Made by a program: the position numbers and the translations under genes. Under the pieces are notes generated by a model. That model was not told where the DNA came from. It did no database searches and saw only the letters and a list, made by a program, of their open reading frames with translations. A DNA stretch of 64,000 bases, taken from the NCBI GenBank assembly GCA_964570625.1, contig CAZMYW010000022.1:1-64000 (forward strand). Reading direction: 5' to 3'. How positions within the stretch are numbered: position 1 is the stretch's first letter; each line of letters opens with the position of its first letter. This stretch comes from JBFLXB01 sp964570625. Its GTDB lineage: Bacteria > Nitrospirota > Nitrospiria > 2-01-FULL-66-17. Of the stretch, positions 16,004 through 24,377 are shown piece after piece.

Positions 16004-17056
16004 TCACTTCTGGTGACACGTGAGGCAGATCAGGCTCCCTTGATTGGGTTCGTGGTTGAGATTTCGCGAGGCGCCGACCACCGGATTGACGTCGCCGTCC
16101 GCCGGGGCGGTGAGCCCCGCCGGAACGCTTGGCAACCGGAGAAACGTGGTGCGGGGGGTATGAGGATTATGGCACGAGGCGCACTCCACCCAGTCGACCG
16201 ACACGCTGGTCCCCGAACTGATGCCGCTGTTGTACAGCCGGATCTGGTCGCGTTTGTCGGTCGGCAACTGCGCGCCGGCCCGCTGAACCGACCGGATATT
16301 TCCATTTCCGACCGCGGCCGGTGAGTTGTTCAGCGCGTCGGTGAACTGCGGGTCCGTGCTCGGCATCCGCATGGAAATGGGATGGTCGTCGGTCAGGTTG
16401 CGGGTCAAGTTCGGAAAGGGTTCCATACCTCCGGTCCCTCCCACGAAGTCGTTGAGCCCGCCCAGGAAACCTTGTTCGGGGTCGGAAGGGGGCGACGGAG
16501 ATGGGGTCCGATCCCCTTCCGCCAGTGAATCCGTGGCATCGACTCCGATGGGGTTGTTGAAGTCGATGGTGTCGATGCTCGTCCCGGCCGAGGGTCCCGA
16601 CAAGGGGTTGCGGTTGACCGGGATAAAGCCGCCGGAGCCCGGCGCGTTGATCAACGCGTCCAAGGCGATGGTCCCGTCGTGGCAGGACAGACACGCCAGC
16701 GACACGCCCTTGGGGCCGGCGCTTTCCGCGCCGAGATCGTTGTCGAAATTCGGCGAGTCGTAGGTATTGAACTGATCGGAGGGCGGCAGGGCCCGGTTCC
16801 ACAGCGGGGCGCCCCCGCCTGCCACGTCCGTTCGGCCGCCGTGCGGCGTGTGACAGAACACGCAGACCTCGGTGGTCCCGACGGCTAGGATGTCGGTGTT
16901 GGCCGCGAGATTGTGTTTGGTTTCGCGGATGTTTTCCGTGCAACTCTTCCCCGTGGTGCCGCCGCAGTGAGCCGCCCAGGCGGCAGTGACCGCCCACGCC
17001 CCGGTGGCGAACAGCACCGCCAGTAACGCGAGCCATCCGATTCGAACAGAGTTCAT
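16004..17056 (-). CDS. Secreted tetrahaem cytochrome c, OmcE-like
   Basis: A 350-residue exported cytochrome with an AAGGAGG ribosome site and a signal peptide (LLAVLFATGAWAVTAAWA). Four haem sites are present: CVFCH (about residue 65), CLSCH, CASCH and CLTCH, the last just before the stop as CLTCHQK. The motif order TKHNLA, CVFCHTPHGG, LWNRA, SLACLSCHDGT, TDDHPIS, CASCHNPH, CLTCHxK equals that of Geobacter sulfurreducens OmcE, the tetrahaem subunit of extracellular filaments, as I remember its sequence. A long Pro/Ser/Gly-rich insert lies between haems 2 and 3. Role as filament subunit is inference. Confidence 0.88.
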   Translation of the reverse strand: MNSVRIGWLALLAVLFATGAWAVTAAWAAHCGGTTGKSCTENIRETKHNLAANTDILAVGTTEVCVFCHTPHGGRTDVAGGGAPLWNRALPPSDQFNTYDSPNFDNDLGAESAGPKGVSLACLSCHDGTIALDALINAPGSGGFIPVNRNPLSGPSAGTSIDTIDFNNPIGVDATDSLAEGDRTPSPSPPSDPEQGFLGGLNDFVGGTGGMEPFPNLTRNLTDDHPISMRMPSTDPQFTDALNNSPAAVGNGNIRSVQRAGAQLPTDKRDQIRLYNSGISSGTSVSVDWVECASCHNPHTPRTTFLRLPSVPAGLTAPADGDVNPVVGASRNLNHEPNQGSLICLTCHQK

Positions 17057-17120
17057 ACGTGCCTCCTTCTTGACAGTCAAGCCGTGGTCCGACGCGCCGG
17101 GCTTTCAACGCCCGGACCCG

Positions 17121-18185
17121 TCAGTTCGTCGACGCGTCGTTCGCCCGTTCGGCGTCTGGTCCCTCGGACAAGTACTGATAGATGTTGATCCGTTCGTTGA
17201 ATTGATCCGCCACATAGATGCGGTTCTGCGCGTCGACGGCGATGCCCGCCGGCAGCCAGAACTGCCCGCGCCGACTGCCGAGATCGCCGAAGAACAACAG
17301 GAGCCGGCCCTCCTGGTCGAAGATTTGGACGTTGTTGAAGGCCGCGTCGCTCACGTAAATGTGGCCCTCGCTGTCTACGCCGATACCCTTGGGTTTGGAA
17401 AACTGCCCGAACCCGGTGCCGATGCCGCCGAACTTGGACTGGAACTTGCCGTCCGCGTCGAAGATCTGCACGCGGAAGTTGAACGAATCCATGACGTAGA
17501 CCTTGCCCGCGGCGTCGACCACGAGATTGGTGGGGAAATTGAATTGCCCGTCTTCGATGCCTCGCCCGCCGAATTCGAACAACACGTTGCCGCCGGTCGC
17601 GTCGAAGACCGTGACCTTGTGATCTTGGGTGGCCGTGTTGCCGGTGCTGACCACGTAGACGCGTTTGAGCGCGTCGTTGATCGCGATGCCGACGGGCTTG
17701 TCGAGTTGGCCCCGCAACCCCATGGCGAGTTGGAACTCACCCTTTTCGTCGTAGACCACCACGCGGTTTTGCGACCCGTCGGTGACGTAGATGCGCCCTT
17801 GCGCGTCGGTGGTCACGCCCCGCGGGTTGATCAACGCGCCGGGCCCGTCGGTGCCGAGGATGAAGAAGTCGCGGCCCGGTTCGTCGAACACCAACACCTT
17901 GCGCCACGCCGAGTCCGCGACGAAGAGGCGGCCCTTGCGGTCCACGTGGACGGCATAGGGTTTGCCCAGCGATGCGGCCGGTTCCTCGCCGATGACGGTC
18001 GTCTTCATGCGCTGCACAAACGACGGCGGCTGCACGTCCGCGGACGACGACACGCTCTTCACGAACTTGATACGCGGCGTTTCCGGCGGCAGCGGCCAGA
18101 CGAGGTCGACCTCTTTTTTTGGCGCCGACGCACAGCCGGCGAGAAGGAGGAGGGAAACGGCGAGTGGGAGAATGGTATTTTTCAC
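17121..18185 (-). CDS. NHL-repeat beta-propeller lipoprotein (copy 1)
   Basis: A 354-residue lipoprotein starting at a GTG that overlaps the upstream cytochrome stop as GTGA, giving VKNTILPLAVSLLLLAGC with lipobox LAGC. The conserved VWPLPPETPRIKFV follows, then six NHL blades (for example LFVADSAWRKVLVF, IYVTDGSQNRVVVY, VYVMDSFNFRVQIF, IYVADQFNERINIY). It is a paralogue of the NHL protein at 11902-13020. In this operon each NHL gene neighbours a cytochrome gene, so they may be cytochrome-specific assembly or anchoring factors; this is inferred from position only. Confidence 0.9.
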   Translation of the reverse strand: MKNTILPLAVSLLLLAGCASAPKKEVDLVWPLPPETPRIKFVKSVSSSADVQPPSFVQRMKTTVIGEEPAASLGKPYAVHVDRKGRLFVADSAWRKVLVFDEPGRDFFILGTDGPGALINPRGVTTDAQGRIYVTDGSQNRVVVYDEKGEFQLAMGLRGQLDKPVGIAINDALKRVYVVSTGNTATQDHKVTVFDATGGNVLFEFGGRGIEDGQFNFPTNLVVDAAGKVYVMDSFNFRVQIFDADGKFQSKFGGIGTGFGQFSKPKGIGVDSEGHIYVSDAAFNNVQIFDQEGRLLLFFGDLGSRRGQFWLPAGIAVDAQNRIYVADQFNERINIYQYLSEGPDAERANDASTN

Positions 18186-18979
18186 TTGGCGTGGCATGTC
18201 AAACACAAGGCACTTTCCCGGTTCGACGTTCTCAAGAACGGATCACGTCCTTCTTCGTTCCGCTCGTCCGGATCGTGCGGGTCGTGGCACGACGCGCACT
18301 GCACCTTGTCGTCGGCGAACGTCTGGACCCCGTTGGGAAACATCCGACCGCCGTCGGCCTTGAGCGTGGTGGGCTGGTTGAATCCGCGGTCAATCCCGAA
18401 TGATGGAAAGGGAATGGAGAACGGATGATCGTCGCGCAACTCGCGCGTCAGATACCGGATCGACGCGTCGTGTGCGCGGCCGATGCCGCCGTACGCGCCC
18501 TCCTGTCGATTGTGACATTTGCCGCAACTGTCGCTGCCCGGTGACCCCTCGAGGTCCATCTTGTAGTGCGTGCCGGCGTCCACGATGGTGTGGTACTTGG
18601 GTTTGTTGCGGACCGCATCGACCGCCACCGAGCCGTCGTGGCAGGACAAACAGGCGAGAGAGATCCCGTCGGGCGCGTCCGCCCGGGAGTCGAAGTTCGG
18701 GGACGCGTACATCGAGTACCCGCTCTGCGCCGGGAGCTCGCGGTTCCACAGCGGGGCCGTGCCGTCGGCGTTGTGCGGCGTGTGGCAGTACACGCAGATT
18801 TCTTTGTAGTCGTTGAACGTCGCCCCGGTCATGGGCCCGGACTCCACGCCGTATCCACGCATGTTCAAGCCGGACAGGTCATGCCGGGAACCCTTGATCG
18901 AGTTTCCCAGGGCGACTGCCAAGGGAACCAGGGCGATCGCTGCGGTCGCGACCGCGACCATTTGACGCGGGCGAATCAT
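18182..18979 (-). CDS. Secreted pentahaem cytochrome c, OmcE-like; first gene of the cluster
   Basis: A 265-residue exported cytochrome with a signal peptide (residues 1-24) and five CXXCH sites: CVYCH (62), CLSCH (110), CGKCH (152), CASCH (228) and CLTCH (259). It keeps the OmcE-like order GSRHDLSG, CVYCHTPHN, PLWNREL, MYASPNFDS, CLSCHDGSVAVDA, RDDHPFS, CASCHDPH, CLTCHAK, with an extra haem (CGKCH) placed between the usual second and third. The leader from the promoter near 19142 is about 155 bases with no recognised riboswitch. It is translationally coupled to the NHL gene by a GTGA overlap. Confidence 0.88.
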   Translation of the reverse strand: MIRPRQMVAVATAAIALVPLAVALGNSIKGSRHDLSGLNMRGYGVESGPMTGATFNDYKEICVYCHTPHNADGTAPLWNRELPAQSGYSMYASPNFDSRADAPDGISLACLSCHDGSVAVDAVRNKPKYHTIVDAGTHYKMDLEGSPGSDSCGKCHNRQEGAYGGIGRAHDASIRYLTRELRDDHPFSIPFPSFGIDRGFNQPTTLKADGGRMFPNGVQTFADDKVQCASCHDPHDPDERNEEGRDPFLRTSNRESALCLTCHAK

Positions 18980-19141
18980 CTAATACGCACCAACCGTCGG
19001 GCGGAACTGACCCCGACCGACACGCACCTCACGGGTGCAGAGGGCAGGACGCCTCAGACGCTACCTCTAAGACCGCGGGTAGGGGGAAAAATTCCTTCTG
19101 TGATCGCCACACCATTGATATTCCAAGGCAAAAACGGGTCC

Positions 19142-19170
19142 ACTATAGGTGAGGGTGAGAGCGAAGTCAA
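19142..19170 (-). promoter_or_regulatory. Sigma70 promoter of the ten-gene cytochrome cluster
   Basis: On the minus strand TTGACT (19170-19165) and TATAGT (19147-19142) are 17 bases apart. It is the only strong promoter upstream of the pentahaem cytochrome and leaves a leader of roughly 155 bases. Between 19171 and 19346 I see only a small hairpin (CGCGCTG/CAGCGCG near 19295). Confidence 0.65.
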
Positions 19171-19346
19171 GCGCAAATCCAGACCGATCAAGCCCCCCGC
19201 GATGGCGACACTCCGCCCTCCGCAGCCAGGTCTCGCCGTGGTGACTGGTGGTGTTTCCTGTTTACGCAGTCATCAGTTCAGTCGGTCACAATCGCGCTGA
19301 AGGATTTCATCTTTCCAGCGCGTCGATGTTCGAGGTAGTTTCTATA

Positions 19347-19520
19347 GGCTGCTCAAAAAGCTCCAGCTGCCAGGCCGCAGGGAGGAGGAACCCGGAGCGT
19401 ACTGGGTCGTACGTGAGGAGTTCCGACGACCGAGAATCCGCCCCGCTCCAAGGGAGCGGCTAGAAACCGTTTTCCCTTCGGATCGCGAAGCAACGCAGCA
19501 GATGGGCTTTTTCAGCAGCC
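19347..19520 (-). repeat. Dispersed repeat family B, full copy (minus orientation)
   Basis: Read on the minus strand it runs from GGCTGCTGAAAAAGCCCATC to GGAGCTTTTTGAGCAGCC. The ends are imperfect inverted repeats (12 of 13 bases: GCTGCTGAAAAAG against GCTGCTCAAAAAG). Internally it shares CCATCTGCTGCGTTGC and CTCACGTACGACCCAGTACGCT with family A. It lies between the cytochrome promoter and the ftsK promoter. Confidence 0.8.
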
Positions 19521-19529
19521 TGCATTTCG

Positions 19530-19559
19530 TTGAAACGCGGAGAGCCCCTGAGGTATACT
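19530..19559 (+). promoter_or_regulatory. Sigma70 promoter of ftsK
   Basis: TTGAAA (19530-19535) and TATACT (19554-19559) are 18 bases apart. The ATG at 19568 lies eight bases after the -10 box, so the mRNA would be leaderless or nearly so. Confidence 0.65.
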
Positions 19560-19567
19560 GCCCAGCC

Positions 19568-21760
19568 ATGCCGCTTGCCGGAATGTCGCGTGAACGCGTA
19601 CAGGAAATCCTGGGTGTGACCGCGGCGATGGCGTCGCTGTTTCTCGCCGTCAGCCTGTTCTCGCACACGTCGTCGGATCCGTCGCTCTTTTCCTCATCTC
19701 GCGACTCGGTCCACAACCTCGCCGGCCGCGTCGGGGCCAACCTATCGGAATCGCTGTTCCAATTGCTGGGAGCGGGGGCGTATCTGCTGCCCGTGTTCGT
19801 GGCGTTCGCCGCCTGGCACGGGATGGTGCGCAAACGCGCGTTGTGGACGTGGGGCGGCGCCGGGGGCGGCGCCCTGCTCGTGCTCTTCGTGTCCACGCTG
19901 ACCGAACTCTACCTGCCGGAGGGCGACGTTTACGGCGGCGGCATGTTGGGGGGCGCGGCGTCCGGGCTCCTGCTCACGGCGTTCGCCTGGTGGGGCACGC
20001 TCATCGTGGTCACGGCGCTCGGTATCCTGTCGCTCCTGGCCCTCACGCCGCTGTCGTTGCGAGAAACCCTCGACCGCGTCGGGGACGCGGCGTCCGCGAT
20101 CACCACTCGCGCAGCCCGGCTGCTGGTGATCCGCCGCGGGCGCACCCGCCGCAAACACACCGCGCCGGTCCCGCGCCGGTCCCCCGACGCCCCGGCGCCG
20201 CCACCGCCGAGGATCGCAGAAGCGCCGGTGCCCGCGGTGGCGCCACAACGACAGGCCAGTTTGGCGTTCATGCGCGGCCACGCCAACTACCAACTGCCGC
20301 CCTTGTCGCTGCTGGCCGACGCCGTGGCGTCGTCCCGCAAGCTCGGCAAAGACGAGTTGGTCATGAGTTCGCGGCTGCTGGAAAAGAAGCTCCTGGACTT
20401 CGGCGTGGACGGCACCGTGACCGAGGTCCACCCCGGACCGATCATCACTATGTACGAAGTGGAATTGGAACCCGGCGTCAAGGTGAGCAAGGTGCTGAAT
20501 CTGGCCGACGACCTCGCGTTGGCGATGAAGGCGCCGAGCGTGCGAATCGTCACCCCGCTGCCCGGCAAGTCCGCGATCGGGATCGAAATCCCCAACCAGG
20601 TGCGCGAGATGGTGGCGCTCAAAGAGATTCTGGCCGCGACCGAGTTTTTGGACGGCGCGGCCCGGTTGCCGCTGGCGCTCGGCAAGGACACGGTGGGTCA
20701 GCCGGTGGTGGCCGATCTCGCGGCCATGCCACACTTGTTGGTGGCGGGAGCCACGGGGTCCGGCAAGAGCGTGGCGCTCAACACCATGATCCTGAGTCTG
20801 CTCGCGGCCGCGAGTCCGCGCGACGTCCGGCTGTTGATGGTCGATCCTAAGATGCTCGAGCTGTCGGCCTACGACGCCATCCCGCACCTGCTCGCGCCGG
20901 TGGTGACCCAGCCCAAAGACGCGGCGTTGGCGCTCAAACGCGTGGTGGCGGAAATGCAGCGCCGGTATCGGTTGTTGGCCGAGGCGGGCGTACGCAACAT
21001 CGACAGCTACAACAAACAGGTCGAAGCGGCGCCGCGCCCGGCCGTCGAGGTCAAGACGGCGAGCGGGGAATCCGCCGCGGTAACGGCCCCACCCGAGCGG
21101 CTGCCCTACATCGTCGTGATCATCGACGAACTGGCGGATTTGATGCTGGTGGCCGCGCGCGACGTGGAAGACGCCATCATGCGGCTCGCGCAAATGGCGC
21201 GCGCGGCGGGCATTCATCTGATCCTGGCCACGCAACGGCCCTCGGTGGACGTGCTCACCGGCGTGATCAAGGCCAACCTCCCGGCGCGGATGTCGTTCCA
21301 GGTGTCGTCGAAAACCGACTCGCGCACGATCTTGGACGCGAACGGCGCCGAACAACTGCTGGGCCGGGGCGACATGTTGTACCTCATGCCGGGAACCGGC
21401 CGGATCGCCCGCATCCACGGCGCATTCGTCTCTGACACGGAAATCGCCGCCACGGTGGCGTTCATCAAAGAGCAGGCCTCGCCGCAGTACGAGTGGAACC
21501 TCGAAGAGGCGGATGCCGCCGGCATGCGCGGCGGCGAAGACGCGGAGCGCGACGATCTGTATGCCAAAGCGATCGACCTGGTCGCGACCACCGGCCAGGC
21601 CTCAGCGTCGTTTATCCAGCGGCGGCTGCGGGTGGGGTATCCGCGCGCGGCGAGGATGATCGAGATGATGGAAGAAGACCAGATCGTCGGTCCCGCGAGC
21701 GGCGGTAAGCCGCGCGAAGTGCTGGTGCGGCGGACCGTGCCGGGTGAGGACGAGGCGTGA
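19568..21760 (+). CDS. ftsK: DNA translocase FtsK/SpoIIIE
   Basis: A 730-residue membrane-anchored motor that pumps chromosome ends through the division septum. Four membrane spans occupy roughly residues 8-160. A basic, proline-rich linker (about 175-230) is unusually short for FtsK. The motor has Walker A GATGSGKSVAL and Walker B VVIIDELADLML, and the C-terminal winged-helix gamma domain (DLYAKAIDLVATTGQASASF to EEDQIVGP) recognises polar DNA motifs. The frame is open upstream into a repeat; ATG 19568 is chosen from the promoter position, with ATG 19583 as alternative. The stop overlaps the lolA start as GTGA. Confidence 0.93.
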   Translation: MPLAGMSRERVQEILGVTAAMASLFLAVSLFSHTSSDPSLFSSSRDSVHNLAGRVGANLSESLFQLLGAGAYLLPVFVAFAAWHGMVRKRALWTWGGAGGGALLVLFVSTLTELYLPEGDVYGGGMLGGAASGLLLTAFAWWGTLIVVTALGILSLLALTPLSLRETLDRVGDAASAITTRAARLLVIRRGRTRRKHTAPVPRRSPDAPAPPPPRIAEAPVPAVAPQRQASLAFMRGHANYQLPPLSLLADAVASSRKLGKDELVMSSRLLEKKLLDFGVDGTVTEVHPGPIITMYEVELEPGVKVSKVLNLADDLALAMKAPSVRIVTPLPGKSAIGIEIPNQVREMVALKEILAATEFLDGAARLPLALGKDTVGQPVVADLAAMPHLLVAGATGSGKSVALNTMILSLLAAASPRDVRLLMVDPKMLELSAYDAIPHLLAPVVTQPKDAALALKRVVAEMQRRYRLLAEAGVRNIDSYNKQVEAAPRPAVEVKTASGESAAVTAPPERLPYIVVIIDELADLMLVAARDVEDAIMRLAQMARAAGIHLILATQRPSVDVLTGVIKANLPARMSFQVSSKTDSRTILDANGAEQLLGRGDMLYLMPGTGRIARIHGAFVSDTEIAATVAFIKEQASPQYEWNLEEADAAGMRGGEDAERDDLYAKAIDLVATTGQASASFIQRRLRVGYPRAARMIEMMEEDQIVGPASGGKPREVLVRRTVPGEDEA

Positions 21761-22419
21761 CCCGTCGCGTCGCGGGCCTTCTCCTGGTGTGCGGTGTGGT
21801 GGGGTGGGGAGCCGCGGCGCCCACTACGCCGGGGGACGTGGCGGCCGGCGTCAGGGAGACTTACCAGGCGCTGTCCGACCTTTCCGCGGACTTCGCGCAG
21901 TCCACCACCGTGTCCGGGTTTTCCACCACGGTGCAGTCCAAGGGCAAGTTGTACCTGGCCAAAGGCAAGATGCGCTGGGACTACACCGAGCCCAGCAACC
22001 AGCAGATTTACGTCAACGAGGGCCGTATCCATTACTACATCCCCGCGCACAAACAGGTTATCGTCAGCACGCTCTCCCCGGAGAACGACGATCAAATTCC
22101 GCTGCACTTGCTGCTGACCCTGGAGCGGCTGGACCAGGACTTCACCGTGGCCTGGGAAGACCCCAAGGCGCCGCGCCGGGACGCGGAGTATCGGTTGCGG
22201 CTCGAGCCCAAACACCCGCTGGCTGGTTTGAAGTACGTGACGGTCGGCGTGGACGTCCAGCGCCGGGTAATCACCTCGATCGCGCTGTATCCTCACAATG
22301 GCAACGTCTCGTCGTTCGTGTTTACCAAGCTTGCGGTGAATCCGCGGCTGGACGCGTCCCTGTTCTCGTTCTCCGTGCCTCCGGGCATTGAGGTGGTCGA
22401 AACGCCTACGCTCCGGTAG
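21757..22419 (+). CDS. lolA: Outer-membrane lipoprotein carrier LolA
   Basis: A 220-residue periplasmic chaperone that ferries lipoproteins from the inner to the outer membrane. It has a signal peptide (residues 1-21), then the LolA pattern: LSADFAQSTTVSGF, SKGKLYLAKGKMRWDYTEP, PLHLLL and a C-terminal FSFSVPPGIEVVE. Length fits the family. The GTG start overlaps the ftsK stop, and the ftsK-lolA pairing is common in bacteria. Its clients here would include the NHL and SUMF1 lipoproteins of the cytochrome cluster. Confidence 0.92.
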   Translation: MTRRVAGLLLVCGVVGWGAAAPTTPGDVAAGVRETYQALSDLSADFAQSTTVSGFSTTVQSKGKLYLAKGKMRWDYTEPSNQQIYVNEGRIHYYIPAHKQVIVSTLSPENDDQIPLHLLLTLERLDQDFTVAWEDPKAPRRDAEYRLRLEPKHPLAGLKYVTVGVDVQRRVITSIALYPHNGNVSSFVFTKLAVNPRLDASLFSFSVPPGIEVVETPTLR

Positions 22420-22444
22420 GAACTTTCAGAGTGTTTGTTCATCT

Positions 22445-22567
22445 GAGCCTGTTCAGGAGCGCGCCAGATGCAAGGCGCCGCGAGTACCGGAGCGCAGCGT
22501 ACTGGGTCGTACGTGAGCACCGGAAGCGCAGCGGCAACGCCGCAGATGGTCGCTCATGGACAGGCTC
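22445..22567 (-). repeat. Dispersed repeat family A, short form (minus orientation)
   Basis: On the minus strand it runs GAGCCTGTCCATGAGCGACC to GCTCCTGAACAGGCTC. It has the core CTTCCGGTGCTCACGTACG...CAGTACGCTGCGCTCCGGT. It separates lolA from the ABC transporter, and its left end lies six bases from the ABC ATPase start. It lengthens that reading frame at its 5' end. Confidence 0.85.
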
Positions 22568-22572
22568 CTGAC

Positions 22573-23526
22573 ATGATGATCGACGTCCGCCACCTGGGGC
22601 GCACTTACAAGACGAAGAAAGGGCCGGTGACGGCCGTGGACGACGTGTCGTTCGGCGTGGATCGCGGGGAGATCTTCGGATTTCTGGGTCCGAACGGCGC
22701 GGGCAAGACCACCATGATCGGGATGTTGTGCACGCTGCTACGCCCGACTTCGGGGACCGCGTTGCTCAACGGGTACGACATCGTCACCCATCCTCACTTC
22801 GTGCGAAAATCGATCGGGCTGGTGTTCCAGGACCCCAGTCTGGATGAGCGCCTGACCGCCAGAGAGAACCTGGAGTTTCACGCGCGGCTCTACAGTGTGC
22901 CGCGCGACCTGGCCCGCAACCGGATCGACCAGATGCTGGAGATGGTGGAGTTGGTCACCCGGCAGGACGATTTGGTGAAAAATTTCTCCGGAGGGATGAA
23001 GCGGCGGCTGGAGATCGCGCGAGGCTTGATCCACCACCCCCGCATCCTGTTTTTGGACGAGCCGACCCTGGGCCTCGACCCTCAGACCCGTTGCCTGATC
23101 TGGGACTACATCCACGAGCTTCAGGAGACCGAGGAAATCACGATTTTTCTGACGACTCATTATATAGAAGAGGCCGAACACTGCCGCCGGATCGCCATCA
23201 TCGACTACGGCACGCTGATCGCGCTCGACACGCCGCTCGGATTGAAGAAGACCGCGGGAGGCGACCGAATCGCGATCACCACGCACCAGGTCGAGCAGGC
23301 GATGACGTTCCTGGAGGCACGGGGGCTGTCGCCGGTCCAAGTGAGGGAGCGGGAGTTGGCGTTCGAAGTGCCGAACGGCGAAGAGTTCCTTCCCGCATTC
23401 GTTCGCCAAGCCCCGTTCGACGTCACCAGCGTGAACCTCACCCGGCCGACGCTGGAGGACGTGTTTTTAAGCAAAACCGGCCGGCACCTGCGCAGCGAGG
23501 GTGACGGCGCGCGGAGGCCGACGTGA
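22573..23526 (+). CDS. ABC-2 type exporter, ATP-binding subunit (DrrA-like)
   Basis: A 317-residue ATPase. Motifs are Walker A GPNGAGKTT, Q-loop LVFQDPSL, signature NFSGGMKRRLEIARG, Walker B ILFLDEPTLGLD and H-loop TTHYIEEA. The C-terminal extension (residues 220-317) is typical of DrrA/NatA-like ATPases that drive ABC-2 permeases. The ATG at 22573 follows a repeat; the frame upstream of it is repeat sequence and not part of the gene. It is coupled to the permease through a GTGA overlap. Substrate is unknown: drug, lipid or polysaccharide exporters all share this form. Confidence 0.92.
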   Translation: MMIDVRHLGRTYKTKKGPVTAVDDVSFGVDRGEIFGFLGPNGAGKTTMIGMLCTLLRPTSGTALLNGYDIVTHPHFVRKSIGLVFQDPSLDERLTARENLEFHARLYSVPRDLARNRIDQMLEMVELVTRQDDLVKNFSGGMKRRLEIARGLIHHPRILFLDEPTLGLDPQTRCLIWDYIHELQETEEITIFLTTHYIEEAEHCRRIAIIDYGTLIALDTPLGLKKTAGGDRIAITTHQVEQAMTFLEARGLSPVQVRERELAFEVPNGEEFLPAFVRQAPFDVTSVNLTRPTLEDVFLSKTGRHLRSEGDGARRPT

Positions 23527-24377
23527 CCATGCCCCCGGCGACCGGTGGTTCTCGCGCGGCGCTCGAGTTCGGCGCCACGTCGAGCCGGTGGGCGGACGAC
23601 CTCGCGGGTATCTATACCATCTGGCTGCGGGAAGTGCGCAAGTTCTGGCGCGACAAACCGCGTATCATCGGCGCCACGGTGCAACCGGCGCTGTTCTTGC
23701 TCTTGCTCGGAACCGGAATCGGGAAGGGCATCCCCCACGCGTTCGGAGTCGAGACCTCCGCGCGGGAATTCGCGCCCGGTGTGCCCGACTATCTGACCTT
23801 CATCTACCCCGGCATCATCGCGATGACCTTGTTGTTCACGTCGGTGTTTTCCGCCATCTCCATCATTTGGGACCGGGAGATCGGATTCCTCAAGGAAGTG
23901 ATGGTGGCGCCGATCTCGCGCGCCGCGGTGGCCGTGGGCAAGACCCTGGGCGGGAGTACGGTGGCGATGCTGCAGGGCTGCCTGATGTTGCTCTTCGCGC
24001 CGTTTCTGGACATCCACCTCTCGTGGGCCGCCGCGGCCGCGCTGCTCCCGTTGCTGTTGTACATTTCGTTTTCACTGACCGCGATGGGCATCGCGGCGGC
24101 TTCGCGGATGCGGTCGATGCAGGGGTTCACCGTGATCATGAATTTCCTGACGCTGCCGATGTTCTTTCTCTCGGGCGCCATGTTCCCGATGGACGGCCTG
24201 CCGCGTTGGATGACGATTCTCGTCACGCTCAACCCCCTCACCTACGGCGTGGACGCGCTACGGTCGGTGGTGATCGGATTTCATCGATACGGCGTCCTGC
24301 AGGACCTGGCGGTGATGGGGGTGTTCGGCGTGGCGATGCTGGTGCTCGCGGTGCGGGGATTCGAATCCCGTGACTGA
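23523..24377 (+). CDS. ABC-2 type exporter, permease subunit
   Basis: A 284-residue membrane protein of the ABC-2/DrrB family. After a short cytoplasmic start (IYTIWLREVRKFWRDKPRII) it has six hydrophobic segments spread over residues 55-275, with the family motif SGAMFPMDGLPRWM near residue 215 and NPLTYGVDALR after it. The GTG at 23523 overlaps the ATPase stop; ATG 23529 is an alternative. It works with the upstream ATPase as a homodimeric exporter. The 3' end overlaps the next gene by eight bases. Confidence 0.92.
   Translation: MTMPPATGGSRAALEFGATSSRWADDLAGIYTIWLREVRKFWRDKPRIIGATVQPALFLLLLGTGIGKGIPHAFGVETSAREFAPGVPDYLTFIYPGIIAMTLLFTSVFSAISIIWDREIGFLKEVMVAPISRAAVAVGKTLGGSTVAMLQGCLMLLFAPFLDIHLSWAAAAALLPLLLYISFSLTAMGIAAASRMRSMQGFTVIMNFLTLPMFFLSGAMFPMDGLPRWMTILVTLNPLTYGVDALRSVVIGFHRYGVLQDLAVMGVFGVAMLVLAVRGFESRD

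Noticed and set aside
18980..19140. Cyclic di-GMP (GEMM) riboswitch in the long leader of the cytochrome cluster
   Set aside because: GEMM riboswitches precede Geobacter cytochrome genes, so I looked, but the conserved core bases and paired arms are not recognisable here.
22445..22572. A recurring peptide (GSYVSTGSAAATPQM) encoded upstream of several genes, which could look like a conserved N-terminal domain
   Set aside because: It is the translation of the family A repeat in one frame and appears wherever the repeat lies next to a gene. It is not protein conservation, and real starts lie after it.
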